Source: Aphanomyces cochlioides
Lineage: Eukaryota > Oomycota > Saprolegniomycetes > Saprolegniales > Verrucalvaceae
Direction: 5' to 3'
Assembly (NCBI GenBank): GCA_019828595.1
Contig: JAHQRK010000021.1
Location: 1,240,001 to 1,304,000 of the forward strand
DNA length: 64,000 nucleotides
Within the stretch, counting starts at the first letter, position 1. Every line of letters starts with the position of its first letter. A program made the translations under genes and the position numbers. Of the stretch, positions 10,320 through 20,125 are shown piece by piece. The notes beneath the pieces are model-generated. The model did not search any database. It was not told the origin of the DNA and saw only the letters and a program-made list of their open reading frames with translations.

Positions 10320-11264
10320 ATTGGATCCTTGGCTCTTTATCCGGATTACGGATAAGGATACCAGAAGAATCACGGATAAAGGCATCTCGTATCCGGATCA
10401 CCTGGAAAGTGGTTTATGCGGATATCCGGATAAAGTTCTGATAGTGATGCACGACATCATCCTGCCAAGGACTGTAAAGCTCCTGTCGTTGCTAGAGAAG
10501 CCAAGCACTTGTAACTATTGAAGGCCATGGGTCTCTGTTCCTTCAATGCAATGAGTAGTGCTCGAATGCATTCGTCTCTCGAGCTGTACAAGTCAAAAAT
10601 GCCGAGGAGTCCTCGGCATGGAGGAGTTCAAAGCCCGTCGCTTCTGTTCAATCGTGTCCGCTGGAGCACATAGCAAGTTAGTCGTTGAGTACGTACCACT
10701 AAATAGGCATGAAGATGGATGAAAAGACTGTCAATGGCATCCAGAGAGACTGCTGGTGAACGTGTAATCCATGGCATGAACTGTATGTACATCACTCTTC
10801 AGCCTCTTGCTGGACTGTCATACTGCAAAATTTGCATAAATTCATCTTTTTTCGTATAAAAATTCCCAAATTTATGGATATATTTGGAAAAACGGTCCGA
10901 TTTGGTTTTTTCCAGTTTTTTTCTTTGCCAAACTGTTCCTTCTTTACATGAAACACGTACAACCTCTGCATGGAGCAAATCGGCGAGGTTCTCTTCTTCT
11001 AGGCCGTCCTGGTGCCCCCGCGCGCCGCGGCTCTGTAGCAGCTAAGGAAGACAAGGCAGAGCATGCTTTATATAGCTGGAATCTGCATCGTTTGCTCTTT
11101 AAATAGCCATCGAGATTCACATGGTGGGAACACTTCTAACGAGTTTAGAATTGTGCCATGTCACTATGAAGTTCGACCATCTTTACAGTTTCATGCATAT
11201 GACATGACATGGAGGAGCCAGCTGTGTTGGACTCTCATTTCACAAGCCTCTCGATCGAGCAAAG
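10320..11264. other. Intergenic: TATCCGGATA cluster, small palindrome, AT-rich tract
   Basis: 10338-10435 holds six or so ATCCGGAT/CGGATAA motifs in both orientations, just upstream of CCDC93. 10599-10619 is a perfect 10-bp-arm palindrome (ATGCCGAGGA, one-base loop). 10840-10950 is AT-rich. No gene seen. Confidence 0.5.
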
Positions 11265-12914
11265 ATGGTTCGATCGATATTTACGACACCAGCAGACGGC
11301 GGCACTGGTACGCCACCGCCTCCACCGCACGAGCAAACCAAGCGAGCGATGGCCACTGCCAGACGAACGTTTGGCTTGGTTCTCGTTCTCGCCGTCGTCG
11401 GCACAGTCGGCGCTGTCGTAGCCATGGCTTCACAATCTTCATCCTCCAAAACCACCAAATTGGAAGCCACCACCGCCTTAGCCGAAAGTACCGCGTCGCT
11501 TGGAGTCAACTACGATTCGTATGACTCGGGCAACGTTGCCAAGCATTTTGCCATCATCAAACAGCGCTTTGGAGCTGTACGCACATTCACAACCAACATG
11601 AATGGCAAGAATGCCATCGATGAAGCTGCCAATGCTGGCCTCTCCATCGCAGCAGGGCTTTGGATTGGCAACAACTTTGAAGCCGACGTCACGGCTGCCA
11701 TCGAAGGCGCCAAGCGACACCCAGACACCGTCCAAGTCATCTATTGTGGTAGCGAAGACCTCCTTCGAAACATGTCGCCCACAGATCTCATCCAGAAGAT
11801 CAAAGACGTCAAGAGCCGCGTTGCCGCTGCTGGCTTGAAGACTCCCGTCGGCACGGTCCAAATGGACGGCGATCTGCTCCTCCATCCTGATGTTGTCGGC
11901 GCGTGTGACAAGGTTGGTGTCAACATCCATCCCTTCTTCGGTGGCTCGCAAGTTTCAGCCATGGATCCCATCCAGGACTTGGATGCCCGATGGAAAGCTA
12001 TCGTGGACAAATACGGCGACAAAGTCCAGCTTACCGAAACCGGCTGGCCAACTGACGGCGATGCCTACACGACCCACAATGCCAACTTGTCCATGTCTGA
12101 AAAGTACTTCACCGACTTTGCCAAGTGGGCGCCGACCTCTGGCGGCAACACAGCGTTCTACTTTATGTTCCACGACAACCGTGGCAAAAGTGGCTACGAG
12201 GCGTACTTTGGCCTGGCCAACCCTGATGGATCGTGGAAGTTCGGAGACAACGCACCAACGACCACGCCAGCTGCGACCACTTCGGCCCCAACCACCTCTC
12301 CAGACGCAACGACAAGTGCCCCAACAACTCAATCACCAGAGACACCGACTACTGATGTCCCATCGACAACGTCGTCCCCAACGACGGACAATCCTTCCAC
12401 GTATCCTCCTTCTCCATCTTCTGAAGCCCCTCAACCTACTTCTGAAGCCCCTTACCCAACAACTGACGAGCCAACGCCAAGCTCAAGCAGTCCTGACGTA
12501 ACGCCATCAACGCCGTCGCCAACTGGTGAGGATGATGACGACGACGGCGACGACGATCTCGATTGCGATGACGATGACAACGGTGACAACGGTGGCAATG
12601 GAGACAACGGGGATGATAATGGTGGCGACGACGATCTCGATTGCGATGACGACGACGACGGTGATAATGGCGGCAATGGAGACAATGGAGACAACGGTAA
12701 CAATTATGACAAGGGGGAAGACAATGGCAGTGGCCATGATGACAATGGCGATGATTTCGATTGCGACGATGACGAAGACAACGGGGATAACAATGGCGAT
12801 GATAACGGCGGTGACAACAACGGCGGTGACGATGACGACAGCACTCCCGACCAAAACCAAACGGGAAGTTCGCCAGGTCGTCTCCTCATGTCAGCCCGCG
12901 CTGCGATGTTGTAA
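11265..12914 (+). CDS. GH17 family endo-1,3-beta-glucanase with acidic tail
   Basis: 549 aa, intronless. A short cytosolic N-terminus is followed by one hydrophobic segment (TFGLVLVLAVVGTVGAVVAM, residues about 36-55), acting as signal anchor or signal peptide. The GH17 barrel follows: SLGVNYDSYDSGNVAKHF, RTFTTNMNG, VIYCGSEDLLR (acid/base Glu region), KVGVNIHPFFGG, VQLTETGWPT (nucleophile Glu), AFYFMFHD. Then come a Thr/Ser/Pro-rich linker and about 110 residues of Asp/Asn/Gly repeats containing three copies of an (L/F)DCDDD unit. The enzyme probably remodels the oomycete beta-1,3-glucan wall. The acidic Cys-containing tail is unusual and might bind calcium or the wall; that is inference. Confidence 0.9.
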   Translation: MVRSIFTTPADGGTGTPPPPPHEQTKRAMATARRTFGLVLVLAVVGTVGAVVAMASQSSSSKTTKLEATTALAESTASLGVNYDSYDSGNVAKHFAIIKQRFGAVRTFTTNMNGKNAIDEAANAGLSIAAGLWIGNNFEADVTAAIEGAKRHPDTVQVIYCGSEDLLRNMSPTDLIQKIKDVKSRVAAAGLKTPVGTVQMDGDLLLHPDVVGACDKVGVNIHPFFGGSQVSAMDPIQDLDARWKAIVDKYGDKVQLTETGWPTDGDAYTTHNANLSMSEKYFTDFAKWAPTSGGNTAFYFMFHDNRGKSGYEAYFGLANPDGSWKFGDNAPTTTPAATTSAPTTSPDATTSAPTTQSPETPTTDVPSTTSSPTTDNPSTYPPSPSSEAPQPTSEAPYPTTDEPTPSSSSPDVTPSTPSPTGEDDDDDGDDDLDCDDDDNGDNGGNGDNGDDNGGDDDLDCDDDDDGDNGGNGDNGDNGNNYDKGEDNGSGHDDNGDDFDCDDDEDNGDNNGDDNGGDNNGGDDDDSTPDQNQTGSSPGRLLMSARAAML

Positions 12915-13462
12915 TAGTGTTTGAATGTATCAACTTGCGATCTTGAAGAGTCACTTTTTCCATTGAACATTAAATGCTCCATATTACTGTAGACAATTAG
13001 TTACTCTCATAATGTCGGCACAATACCGGACTCCCTCTGATTGCCGTCATCGAGATTATAGTCAAAGCGTAGCAGTAACACAGTTACACAACTCAAGCAA
13101 CATGAATTCAATTCGGGCGTACAGATTGGAGTGGTAGAATTATCTCTGATTTCGGCGACAGTTCCAGGCTGTCATCGCATTTTTCAATTGTATTTACATT
13201 ACAAGAGAGGACGACACAATGCATTGTACGGCTGATAAGGCTAGAGCGATGATATGGAGATTCAGAGCTCATTCAACGCTAGATGAGGATGACGATGGCT
13301 GCGTAGTCAAGAGGGATTGTCGTGGAGAGTTTTCGTCAGAACTTGAAGCAAAGGTAGCAAAATACGTCTAAAAATTCCAGTATATTGGATATGATCTTGA
13401 GTATTATGAAACACACGGAGTAGATCTTGAAAGGTCACGCTCTTCTGCATTTAGACACTTGA
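12915..13462. other. Intergenic, nothing recognised
   Basis: Only short chance frames; no repeat, RNA gene or regulatory element that I can support. It separates two genes transcribed in the same direction. Confidence 0.5.
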
Positions 13463-14830
13463 ATGCTCTTGCTACTTTTGCTCCACGTCGCAGCGGCGAC
13501 GCGTATTGCGATATACAATCGACCAGATATAGTTGACGTGCATCCGCTCGACCAGCATATCCCATTGAATGGCCAGGCATGGCGCCCACCTCCCCCACTG
13601 GATCACGCCAATGCATCCATCTTTCTGGGTGTAGCATCTTTTCGAGATGGAGAACGCTGTGGATACACTCTCTTCAGCGCGTTCGAGCAAGCAGCGTATC
13701 CACGGCGACTTCAGTTTGGAGTCGTGGATCAAAAGCTGCCTGATGACAAAGCATGCCTTGATGTTTATTGCTCGTTGGCTCTTGGAAAATGGCCAGGCGA
13801 TGAGTGCCGATACAAAGACCAGATTCGCGTCGACGAGCAAGACGCGAACGCCTCAAGAGGACCCAACGTAGCGCGCCATTTCCAGCAAGCCCTCGTGGAA
13901 GACGAAACCTTTTGCCTCCAGGTGGATGCGCACAGCGTGTTCATTCAAGATTGGGACGTGCGTCTCGTGCATGAGTGGACCAAAGCCAACAACGAAATGG
14001 CCGTCTTGACCACATCCTTGTACACTCCTCAGCCAGACTTTGAAGAGCCAATACAGCATCCTCACTTGTGCACAACGACGCGAGGTGACGACGGCGCCGT
14101 ACGTGTCGAAGAGGCGAGCATGCTCTTGGAAGCTACAACGCCTCAATTGAGCGCTTTGTACGGCGCTGGCTTTGCATTTAGCAAATGCCACGCTGAAACT
14201 CGAGTGCGTATCGATCCCAAGACGCTATGGATGGTTGATGGCGAAGAATTCCTCCGCGCGGCGCATTTATGGACCCACGGATACGATTTCTACAGCCCAA
14301 GTATCACTGTAGCCTACCACAACTCCTCGACGCCGCCACTGCGCTTTGAATCGTTCGTCCAAGAGGATATCTCAACGCATGATACGGAGCATATCTTGGG
14401 CGTCAATCGGTACAATGCCAGCCTTGGTTTGCCAGTGGTAGGGCCTCTAGACGCCACCGACTTGGATCTGTACGCGTTTGGAACCGCCCGATTGTTTCCA
14501 GACTACCTTGCCTTTGCTGGAATTGATTTGAGCTCCAACCAGGACAGCCACTCGTGTCGACAGCTCTTCTGGCAGCCGTACGTTGACCCAGCAGCCGTCG
14601 AAGCACTCATTCCAGGCTGGAAGATGGCTAATCCAGTCCACATGCCCAAGGAAATGTCAGCTATACATCACGGCCAACTTCGGGTTGTCCATAGCCGCAT
14701 GAAAGGCGTGCCGTACCAGATCCACGCCATGATTACAATGGCCGCCATGCTTTTTGGCCTTGTCGCGTTTGTGGTCAAGATGAGCTGGCGACGACGTCGT
14801 CGCCAATTGACAAAGTTCATCGAACGATAA
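13463..14830 (+). CDS. GT60-like N-acetylglucosaminyltransferase
   Basis: 455 aa, intronless. It starts with a secretory signal (MLLLLLLHVAAA). The GlcNAc-transferase (Skp1-GnT/GT60-like) pattern follows: IFLGVASFRDGERCGYTL, RLQFGVVDQ, ASRGPNVARHFQQALVEDE, FCLQVDAHSVFIQDWD (DxH metal site), YGAGFAFSK, ARTHGYDFYSP-like LWTHGYDFYSP and AYHNSS. A hydrophobic segment near the C-terminus (MITMAAMLFGLVAFVVKM) followed by RRRRR suggests a type I membrane protein, probably in the Golgi. The known cytosolic Skp1 enzyme lacks such signals, so the acceptor is probably a secreted glycoprotein. Confidence 0.85.
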   Translation: MLLLLLLHVAAATRIAIYNRPDIVDVHPLDQHIPLNGQAWRPPPPLDHANASIFLGVASFRDGERCGYTLFSAFEQAAYPRRLQFGVVDQKLPDDKACLDVYCSLALGKWPGDECRYKDQIRVDEQDANASRGPNVARHFQQALVEDETFCLQVDAHSVFIQDWDVRLVHEWTKANNEMAVLTTSLYTPQPDFEEPIQHPHLCTTTRGDDGAVRVEEASMLLEATTPQLSALYGAGFAFSKCHAETRVRIDPKTLWMVDGEEFLRAAHLWTHGYDFYSPSITVAYHNSSTPPLRFESFVQEDISTHDTEHILGVNRYNASLGLPVVGPLDATDLDLYAFGTARLFPDYLAFAGIDLSSNQDSHSCRQLFWQPYVDPAAVEALIPGWKMANPVHMPKEMSAIHHGQLRVVHSRMKGVPYQIHAMITMAAMLFGLVAFVVKMSWRRRRRQLTKFIER

Positions 14831-14861
14831 CAAAACAACTAGAAAGACGAATCGTTTGCAT

Positions 14862-15905
14862 TTACTCGACGGTAATCTTGTCGTTTGGCGTCATTTCGCC
14901 ACGGATGACAGCTTCCAATGTCGTCATGTCCCGCAAAATCGCCGCGGCACTCTTCAGCAGCGGCATGCACAACACAGCTCCTGTGCCTTCGCCAAGACGC
15001 ATATTCATCTGGAGAGGAGCTACGCCATTCAAAGCTTGCAGGAGAATCACGGCGCCCTTTTCTTCGCTTTGATGCGAGAAGAAGAAGGCTTCCGACGGCA
15101 TTTCAGGCTCCAATCGGCGGGCACACAACGCAGCAGCTCCTGAAATAAAGCCATCGACCACAACAGGCACGCGACGGCTCGCAGCTTCAAGCATGGCGCC
15201 TGCCATCGCGGCGATTTCAAGCCCACCGACAGCAGCCAGGGTTTCGAGGGGTCCAGCTTTCAAGGCAGCTGCGTTTGTCGCCAAAGCAGCTTCGACAACG
15301 CGGATTTTGCGCTCCACTCCAGCATCGTCGAGGCCAGTGCCTCTGCCACAAACATCTCGAGCTGGCGCTCCTGTGAAAGCAGCAACTAGAGCACTCGCAG
15401 CAGTGGTATTGCCAATCCCAAGCTCACCAATGCAGACAGCGTCCTTGCCCTTTTCAAGGATGTATCGCTTGGCAATATCACGGCCAAGCTGAATGGCCTC
15501 TTTGCACAAGTCGATGGACATGGCAGGACCCGTAGTCATGTCATTCGTTCCACGAGCTAGACGCGTTTGGCTCTCGCGGTCGCTATCGATGCCAACGTCG
15601 GTACAGGCGCATGTCACTTGGTGGGTCGCACATAAAACAGCCACAGCAGCGCGACCTTGAACCACCGTTTGGTACATGAGCTCAGTCACTTCACGAGGAT
15701 ACGCCGACGGACCTGCCGCCGGGTCAGCTTTCGTAATGCCGTGGTCACCGCAAAAGACAAGGCAGACGGGGGACTCCACGGCGGGTGAATACGTTTGCTG
15801 AAGCACGCAGAGCTGCACGGCAACCTTCTGGAGGTGGCCAAGCGCTCCAGCAGGCTGGGCTTTGGCATTCATGAACGCTTCGGCATCTTTTGTGGTCACC
15901 GTCAT
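14862..15905 (-). CDS. cobT: Nicotinate-nucleotide--dimethylbenzimidazole phosphoribosyltransferase (CobT-like)
   Basis: About 347 aa. CobT transfers phosphoribose from nicotinate mononucleotide to a benzimidazole base, making the lower-ligand riboside of cobalamin. Family motifs: VFCGDHGITK, GRAAVAVLC, DVGID, IGELGIGNTTAASALVA, GRGTGLDD, AAVGGLEIAAMAG, VVVDGFISGAAAL, FFSHQSEEKGA and RLGEGTGAVL, which carries the catalytic-base Glu of bacterial CobT. The first ATG in frame is at 15905. It lies tail to tail with the glycosyltransferase gene, 31 bp away. CobT is mainly bacterial; in algae it serves to remodel pseudocobalamin. No other cobalamin gene is seen in this window. Confidence 0.93.
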   Translation of the reverse strand: MTVTTKDAEAFMNAKAQPAGALGHLQKVAVQLCVLQQTYSPAVESPVCLVFCGDHGITKADPAAGPSAYPREVTELMYQTVVQGRAAVAVLCATHQVTCACTDVGIDSDRESQTRLARGTNDMTTGPAMSIDLCKEAIQLGRDIAKRYILEKGKDAVCIGELGIGNTTAASALVAAFTGAPARDVCGRGTGLDDAGVERKIRVVEAALATNAAALKAGPLETLAAVGGLEIAAMAGAMLEAASRRVPVVVDGFISGAAALCARRLEPEMPSEAFFFSHQSEEKGAVILLQALNGVAPLQMNMRLGEGTGAVLCMPLLKSAAAILRDMTTLEAVIRGEMTPNDKITVE

Positions 15906-16181
15906 GGTTGTCAACAGTGATTATCAAAAATATATTTACCTAAACATAATTTATTTTTAGGACGTATGAAATACAATAATTTATTTAAATTTATGGAATA
16001 ATTTATGGAATAATTTAGAAAGACACCTGTCCATCCATTTTCTCGAACAACACGAATGTTCCATTATAGAAGGTAGATCATAATGCCACAAGTATCTTCA
16101 TTTTGAAATCTCATGGTTAAGTCGCAAAAGACAAAAAAAGACGACGATGCGCTAAGTTGCAAAAGCTTGGCCTTGCAATTA

Positions 16182-16593
16182 CAGTAAAACCCCGAGTTAG
16201 ATACACCTTTCTAATTTATATTTTATATAAATTGATACTTTATATCCAATAAAATTTGAAAGGTGAACGAATAAGTGGTGGCAACGCTAACTTTGAATCT
16301 CAATGCATCGCCAACGTATCAGTCTCGCCGACAAGCTCAAGATCAAAGAAGAGCAATGGGCCCAGCAGCGTGGCAAGAGGTCACTGAGTCAACAATTTCA
16401 AATTGTTGGCGCCATACAGCAATCCTCGATGAAGAACAGTATGAATTGGATAACTCGATCAATGCAATTGAGCTTTAAATTTGCCAGGTTTAATGACATG
16501 AATGATAACATGACGTAACCTTATAGTCTTATAACTTTACAAATTTATAAACTATACTCTGAAAATTGATGTGACTATCTCGGGGTTTTACTG
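16182..16593. mobile_element. pogo/Tigger-type MITE
   Basis: 412-bp element with terminal inverted repeats CAGTAAAACCCCGAG at both ends, flanked by TA duplications (16180-81 and 16594-95). Inside are two scraps of a pogo transposase: an N-terminal RISLADKLKIKEEQW in one frame and a C-terminal TESTISNCWRHTAILDEEQY. The second closely resembles the end of the intact transposase at 34674-35921 (NCWRHTRILEEEIYEL). It is therefore an internally deleted derivative that needs a transposase in trans. Confidence 0.88.
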
Positions 16594-16608
16594 TACTTTA
16601 CACCCCCA

Positions 16609-18062
16609 GAGCCACCAAGCAGAGAGTGGACATGCAAATGTGGACAGAAGCGTATCAAAAGTGGTAGTGGATACTCCAACTTGGTGAGTCACATCCACGC
16701 TGACCACAAGGACTACACCCAACTAAAACCTGTTGCTTCCAATGGCCAAAGTCGACTCCCTTTTCTGATTCCTGATTCCGCGAAAAATGTGTGTGGTTGG
16801 CTGAAATGGGTGACTGGGACATTATTACCCTTTTCCTTCATTACAAATCCATTGACAATTGATTACACATGTTTGAAAGGTATATCATTGAACACTTTTA
16901 CCAAATACGTGGATGCAACAACAGGTATTGTTGAAAAGAAGATTTGCAAACTTCTTCCCAATCAGATTGCATTTGACGGTTGGACGCACGGTAGTACCCA
17001 TTTCATTGCAGTCTTTGCGTCATTTACATCGACCAAGCCTCGTGGATGTGATACTACTCTACTTGCGTTTTCACCCATGGAGGATGAGTCCTCCCTAGGC
17101 TCGGACGAATTGAAACAATTTTTGGAAACATATGGTAAAGACTGGTCGAATGTGGTGGCGTTGGTGGGCGACAATTTCTCTGTAAATACAGCGCTTGCAA
17201 GAAAGGCACGTGTTCCTCTTATTGGCTGTGCTTCTCATCTGTTTAATCTTGCTGTACAAGACGTTCTCAACGAGCATGAAGAGCTCCTATGTCTTGTGAA
17301 TCGTCTGATGATAAAATTGAAACATCTGGTTCCTGCTGCGAAACTACGTGGGTTAACGCCTTTGAGGCCAAAGCCAAGAAATATGACACGGTGGTCGTCA
17401 TCTTTTGCTATGCTTGCCCGAAATGTTGAGTTGCATCCATTTCTGGATAATTTCCAGCACGATGATGTAGTCTCTCTTCTTCCATCTCCTGCACAAGATC
17501 GCCAAATCAACTCCCTTTTGGCGGACTTTGCAGAGTACAACTCTATCACTCTAGCGTTGCAGGCGGATGGTGTGACAATGTCGTTGGTACGAACTATTTG
17601 GATGAAGTAATTGCATTCAACCCGAAAATGGCCTCACGATTGGCTAAAAATGCGTCGATTGTGCACTATCCTGATTTTGAGTCCGCAATTGTCAAAGTGA
17701 TGCGTGGTGATGTCGAAGACCTGTCTGAAAGCGAATTTGCGTGTGTCCAATGCTTAGCTCAAGAGGAGACTATGCAAGCGACGGACAGTATCGACGCATC
17801 GCTTACCTTGGCTGCACGTGCTGAGAGGCGGTTGGCAACAGGAAGTAACAAGCTCAAGTTCAAAGATTGTCGCTTCCTGTTGCCAACGTCAAACATATGC
17901 GAGAGGTTATTCTCCCGCTCGAAGCACGCTATGACGGACAAGCGAGGAAATTTGTCCCCAATGCACTTCGAGGCTCAAATGTTTTTGAGCATGAACAACA
18001 ATCTGTGGGATGAGAAGGACGTCTGGAAGGCAATGGGCGGAAATATCGAAGCTGATGAATAG
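16609..18062 (+). pseudogene. hAT-type transposase with BED zinc finger, frameshifted
   Basis: The BED finger is visible from about 16630 (WTCKCG, then NLVSHIHADH). The RNase-H-like core follows with IAFDGWTHGSTHFIAVFAS, VALVGDNFSVNTALAR, LIGCASHLFNLAVQD and RWSSSFAMLARN. The frame breaks by one base near 17595 and resumes at DEVIAFNPKMASRL, ending with the hAT dimerisation region (FLLPTSNICERLFSRSKHAM). No ATG is visible upstream in this frame: the pogo MITE sits immediately before it. An ATG frame before the MITE (16114, MVKSQKTKKDDDALS) may be the original start. Inactive copy. Confidence 0.8.
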
Positions 18063-18642
18063 CTTTGTGCTTGTTCGGGATTGATAGATCATTTAAATAG
18101 TTTAGATAATCTATTTTTGTGTGTTGTCACTGATGAATAACGTATTTTCAATATGCCAATTATAGAGTAAATAATGAATAATATTTTGAAAGTCTCTGGT
18201 TGTCAACCAATTTGGGAAGCGACGAAGTCTCGTCTCTGATTGGTACCAAAATTTTAGACTTTGAGGGGTGCAGGGGTTAAGGGATGCAGGGTTTAAGGGG
18301 TGAAGGGGTTATGTGATCATCAAACCCGAAAGTTGCTGAAGGCGGCAATTTGTCGTCAGAGATGGGATTCTGTCTCCGGCTTTAGAATGTGTTTGACCGG
18401 TCAACCTGCACGTTGGTTGCGCAGTTGGGCATTGTTATGATGAGCAGCGGTCGACCTCTTGGCATGGTTTGATACATTGTCATTCCGTTCGACGACAATC
18501 CACGTCCTTGTACGCTTGGTGGCGATTGTTCAGATCTTTCGCCAGGAACGAGCTTGGAAACCGTGTTGACGAACCTCTGGGTGGAAAACAAGATCCAGGA
18601 CGTGATCAACGACCAGCTCAGGCTTTGTACGTGTACTTGCTT
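18063..18642. other. No recognisable gene; Copia target-site flank
   Basis: Contains a purine-rich tract with repeated AGGGGT units (18265-18310). The last bases form the left copy of the Copia target duplication TGCTT (18638-18642). Confidence 0.4.
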
Positions 18643-18815
18643 TGTTGAGACTCTAATCTCACTTTCTAGAGGCTCCTCACAAAGGTTGCATCTAGAGAGT
18701 CGCTACAACCTTTACATCAAGATATGGATATGCATGAACTTGTATTAGAGACTCTTCACAGGATGAGCTACATGATTAACTACACGATAAGTCACTTTCC
18801 TTTCTACTTCTAAGA
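18643..18815 (+). repeat. 5' LTR of Copia element
   Basis: 173 bp, nearly identical to 23798-23970; preceded by target duplication TGCTT. The leader 18816-19381 before gag begins GGTTACGAGCCC, which may be part of the primer-binding site; no tRNA match is obvious to me. Confidence 0.92.
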
Positions 18816-19381
18816 GGTTACGAGCCCTCTTCCGCTACCGCCGCCGCCGACGTTTGACCCAGCCACCGACGCTCGATCTCTCGTCTTGCTGCCCCGCCTC
18901 CGCCTCCACCCAACCACCGCACCCCCACCGACCAGCCTAGCGAAAAGTCGCCGTAGCGTGCGCAGAAGACGAATCGACTTTAGCAGCACTACAGACCCCT
19001 GCCTGAACTCATTTTGTGAGCTTTTGGGTTAGTACATTACGGAAAGGGCTGTACGCTAAACGTTGATTAGCTGAACTCCTAGTTGAGCATGCCGTTTTTT
19101 TTTCAAGACTTCAAGACACTCATTTCCCGGTTCCGTGACACACATTATCCGGATCCGGAAGGCAAGGCCAGTGCACGACTCACGAACTTTCCCGTCGAAT
19201 CAACATTCCGGGAACAAGATCAACAGTCGTGACCATCATTCTCCAGTGAAGTCAACGATCCACCAAGGAAGTTTACAACCAAAAAGTCTCGAGTTTTATT
19301 AAACACACGAAAACTAGAGCAATATATTTTTCCTCAAAATATATTTTTCAAGACAATTTTTGCTTTAACCCTACTTTAACT

Positions 19382-20125
19382 ATGGGAGTTAAAGGTTACG
19401 TCACAACTTTTTCTGGAGAGAATTTCCTCCAATGGGAAACGCGCTTGATGGCGTTTATGGAATTGAAAGAGGTTGATGTTGTCATCAATAACACGTTACC
19501 TCCAACTGCTGACGATTATACCTCTAAGAATCGGTTAGCGCGAACAATCATTTTCGCTGCTCTCGATGTCCGCATGGTAATCAACTGTACCACTGCAGCC
19601 GACATGATGAAACTTTTACGCGAACGTTATGGCAACAAGTCCTTCGTTGGCCATGGTCGCCTCATCGATGAAGTTACACACATGCGCATGAAGCCTAACG
19701 AAACACCTCGTGCTTATTACGACCGCTTCAAGTTAGCAATTGATGACGCTCATAACTCTGGCGTTAAATCCGCTGATGAACACATTGTCCATTTCTTCTT
19801 AAATGGCTTGGACACGCGTTTTACCACTTTCGTCCAACTTCAAACCCACGTCTTGCAACGCTGTACCATCGATGCTTCGACTCTTTCAAGTATCTCCACG
19901 GAGTTTATTCAAACATACACCCGTGTTCAACCCCGTTCGACTGGTACACCACCTACTCTGGTAGACGAAGTTGCCCTGGCTGCTCACCGCAACCAACCAC
20001 GTCAGCCACGTCGAAACGCGCCTCCTCAATCTGGCAACACCAATGGCACTGTGTGTACATACTGTCACGTTCCCAATCACACTGAAGCCAATTGTCGACG
20101 CAAGCAACGCGATCAGCGTCAATAA
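19382..20125 (+). CDS. gag: Copia Gag polyprotein
   Basis: 247 aa with the UBN2/retrotran-gag fold pattern (FSGENFLQWETRLMAFMELK, LLRERYGN, HMRMKPNETPRAYYDRFK, FLNGLDTRFTTF) and a terminal CCHC knuckle (CTYCHVPNHTEANC). It forms the virus-like particle and binds the element RNA. Apparently intact. Confidence 0.9.
   Translation: MGVKGYVTTFSGENFLQWETRLMAFMELKEVDVVINNTLPPTADDYTSKNRLARTIIFAALDVRMVINCTTAADMMKLLRERYGNKSFVGHGRLIDEVTHMRMKPNETPRAYYDRFKLAIDDAHNSGVKSADEHIVHFFLNGLDTRFTTFVQLQTHVLQRCTIDASTLSSISTEFIQTYTRVQPRSTGTPPTLVDEVALAAHRNQPRQPRRNAPPQSGNTNGTVCTYCHVPNHTEANCRRKQRDQRQ

Noticed and set aside
12452..12982. Hydrophobic or Ser/Leu-rich minus-strand frames opposite the glucanase tail
   Set aside because: Artefacts of the GAC/AAC/GGC codon repeat read in reverse; no start context or domain.
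18382..18748. Short frames around the Copia left flank
   Set aside because: Cross the LTR border; removing the element does not yield a recognisable protein.
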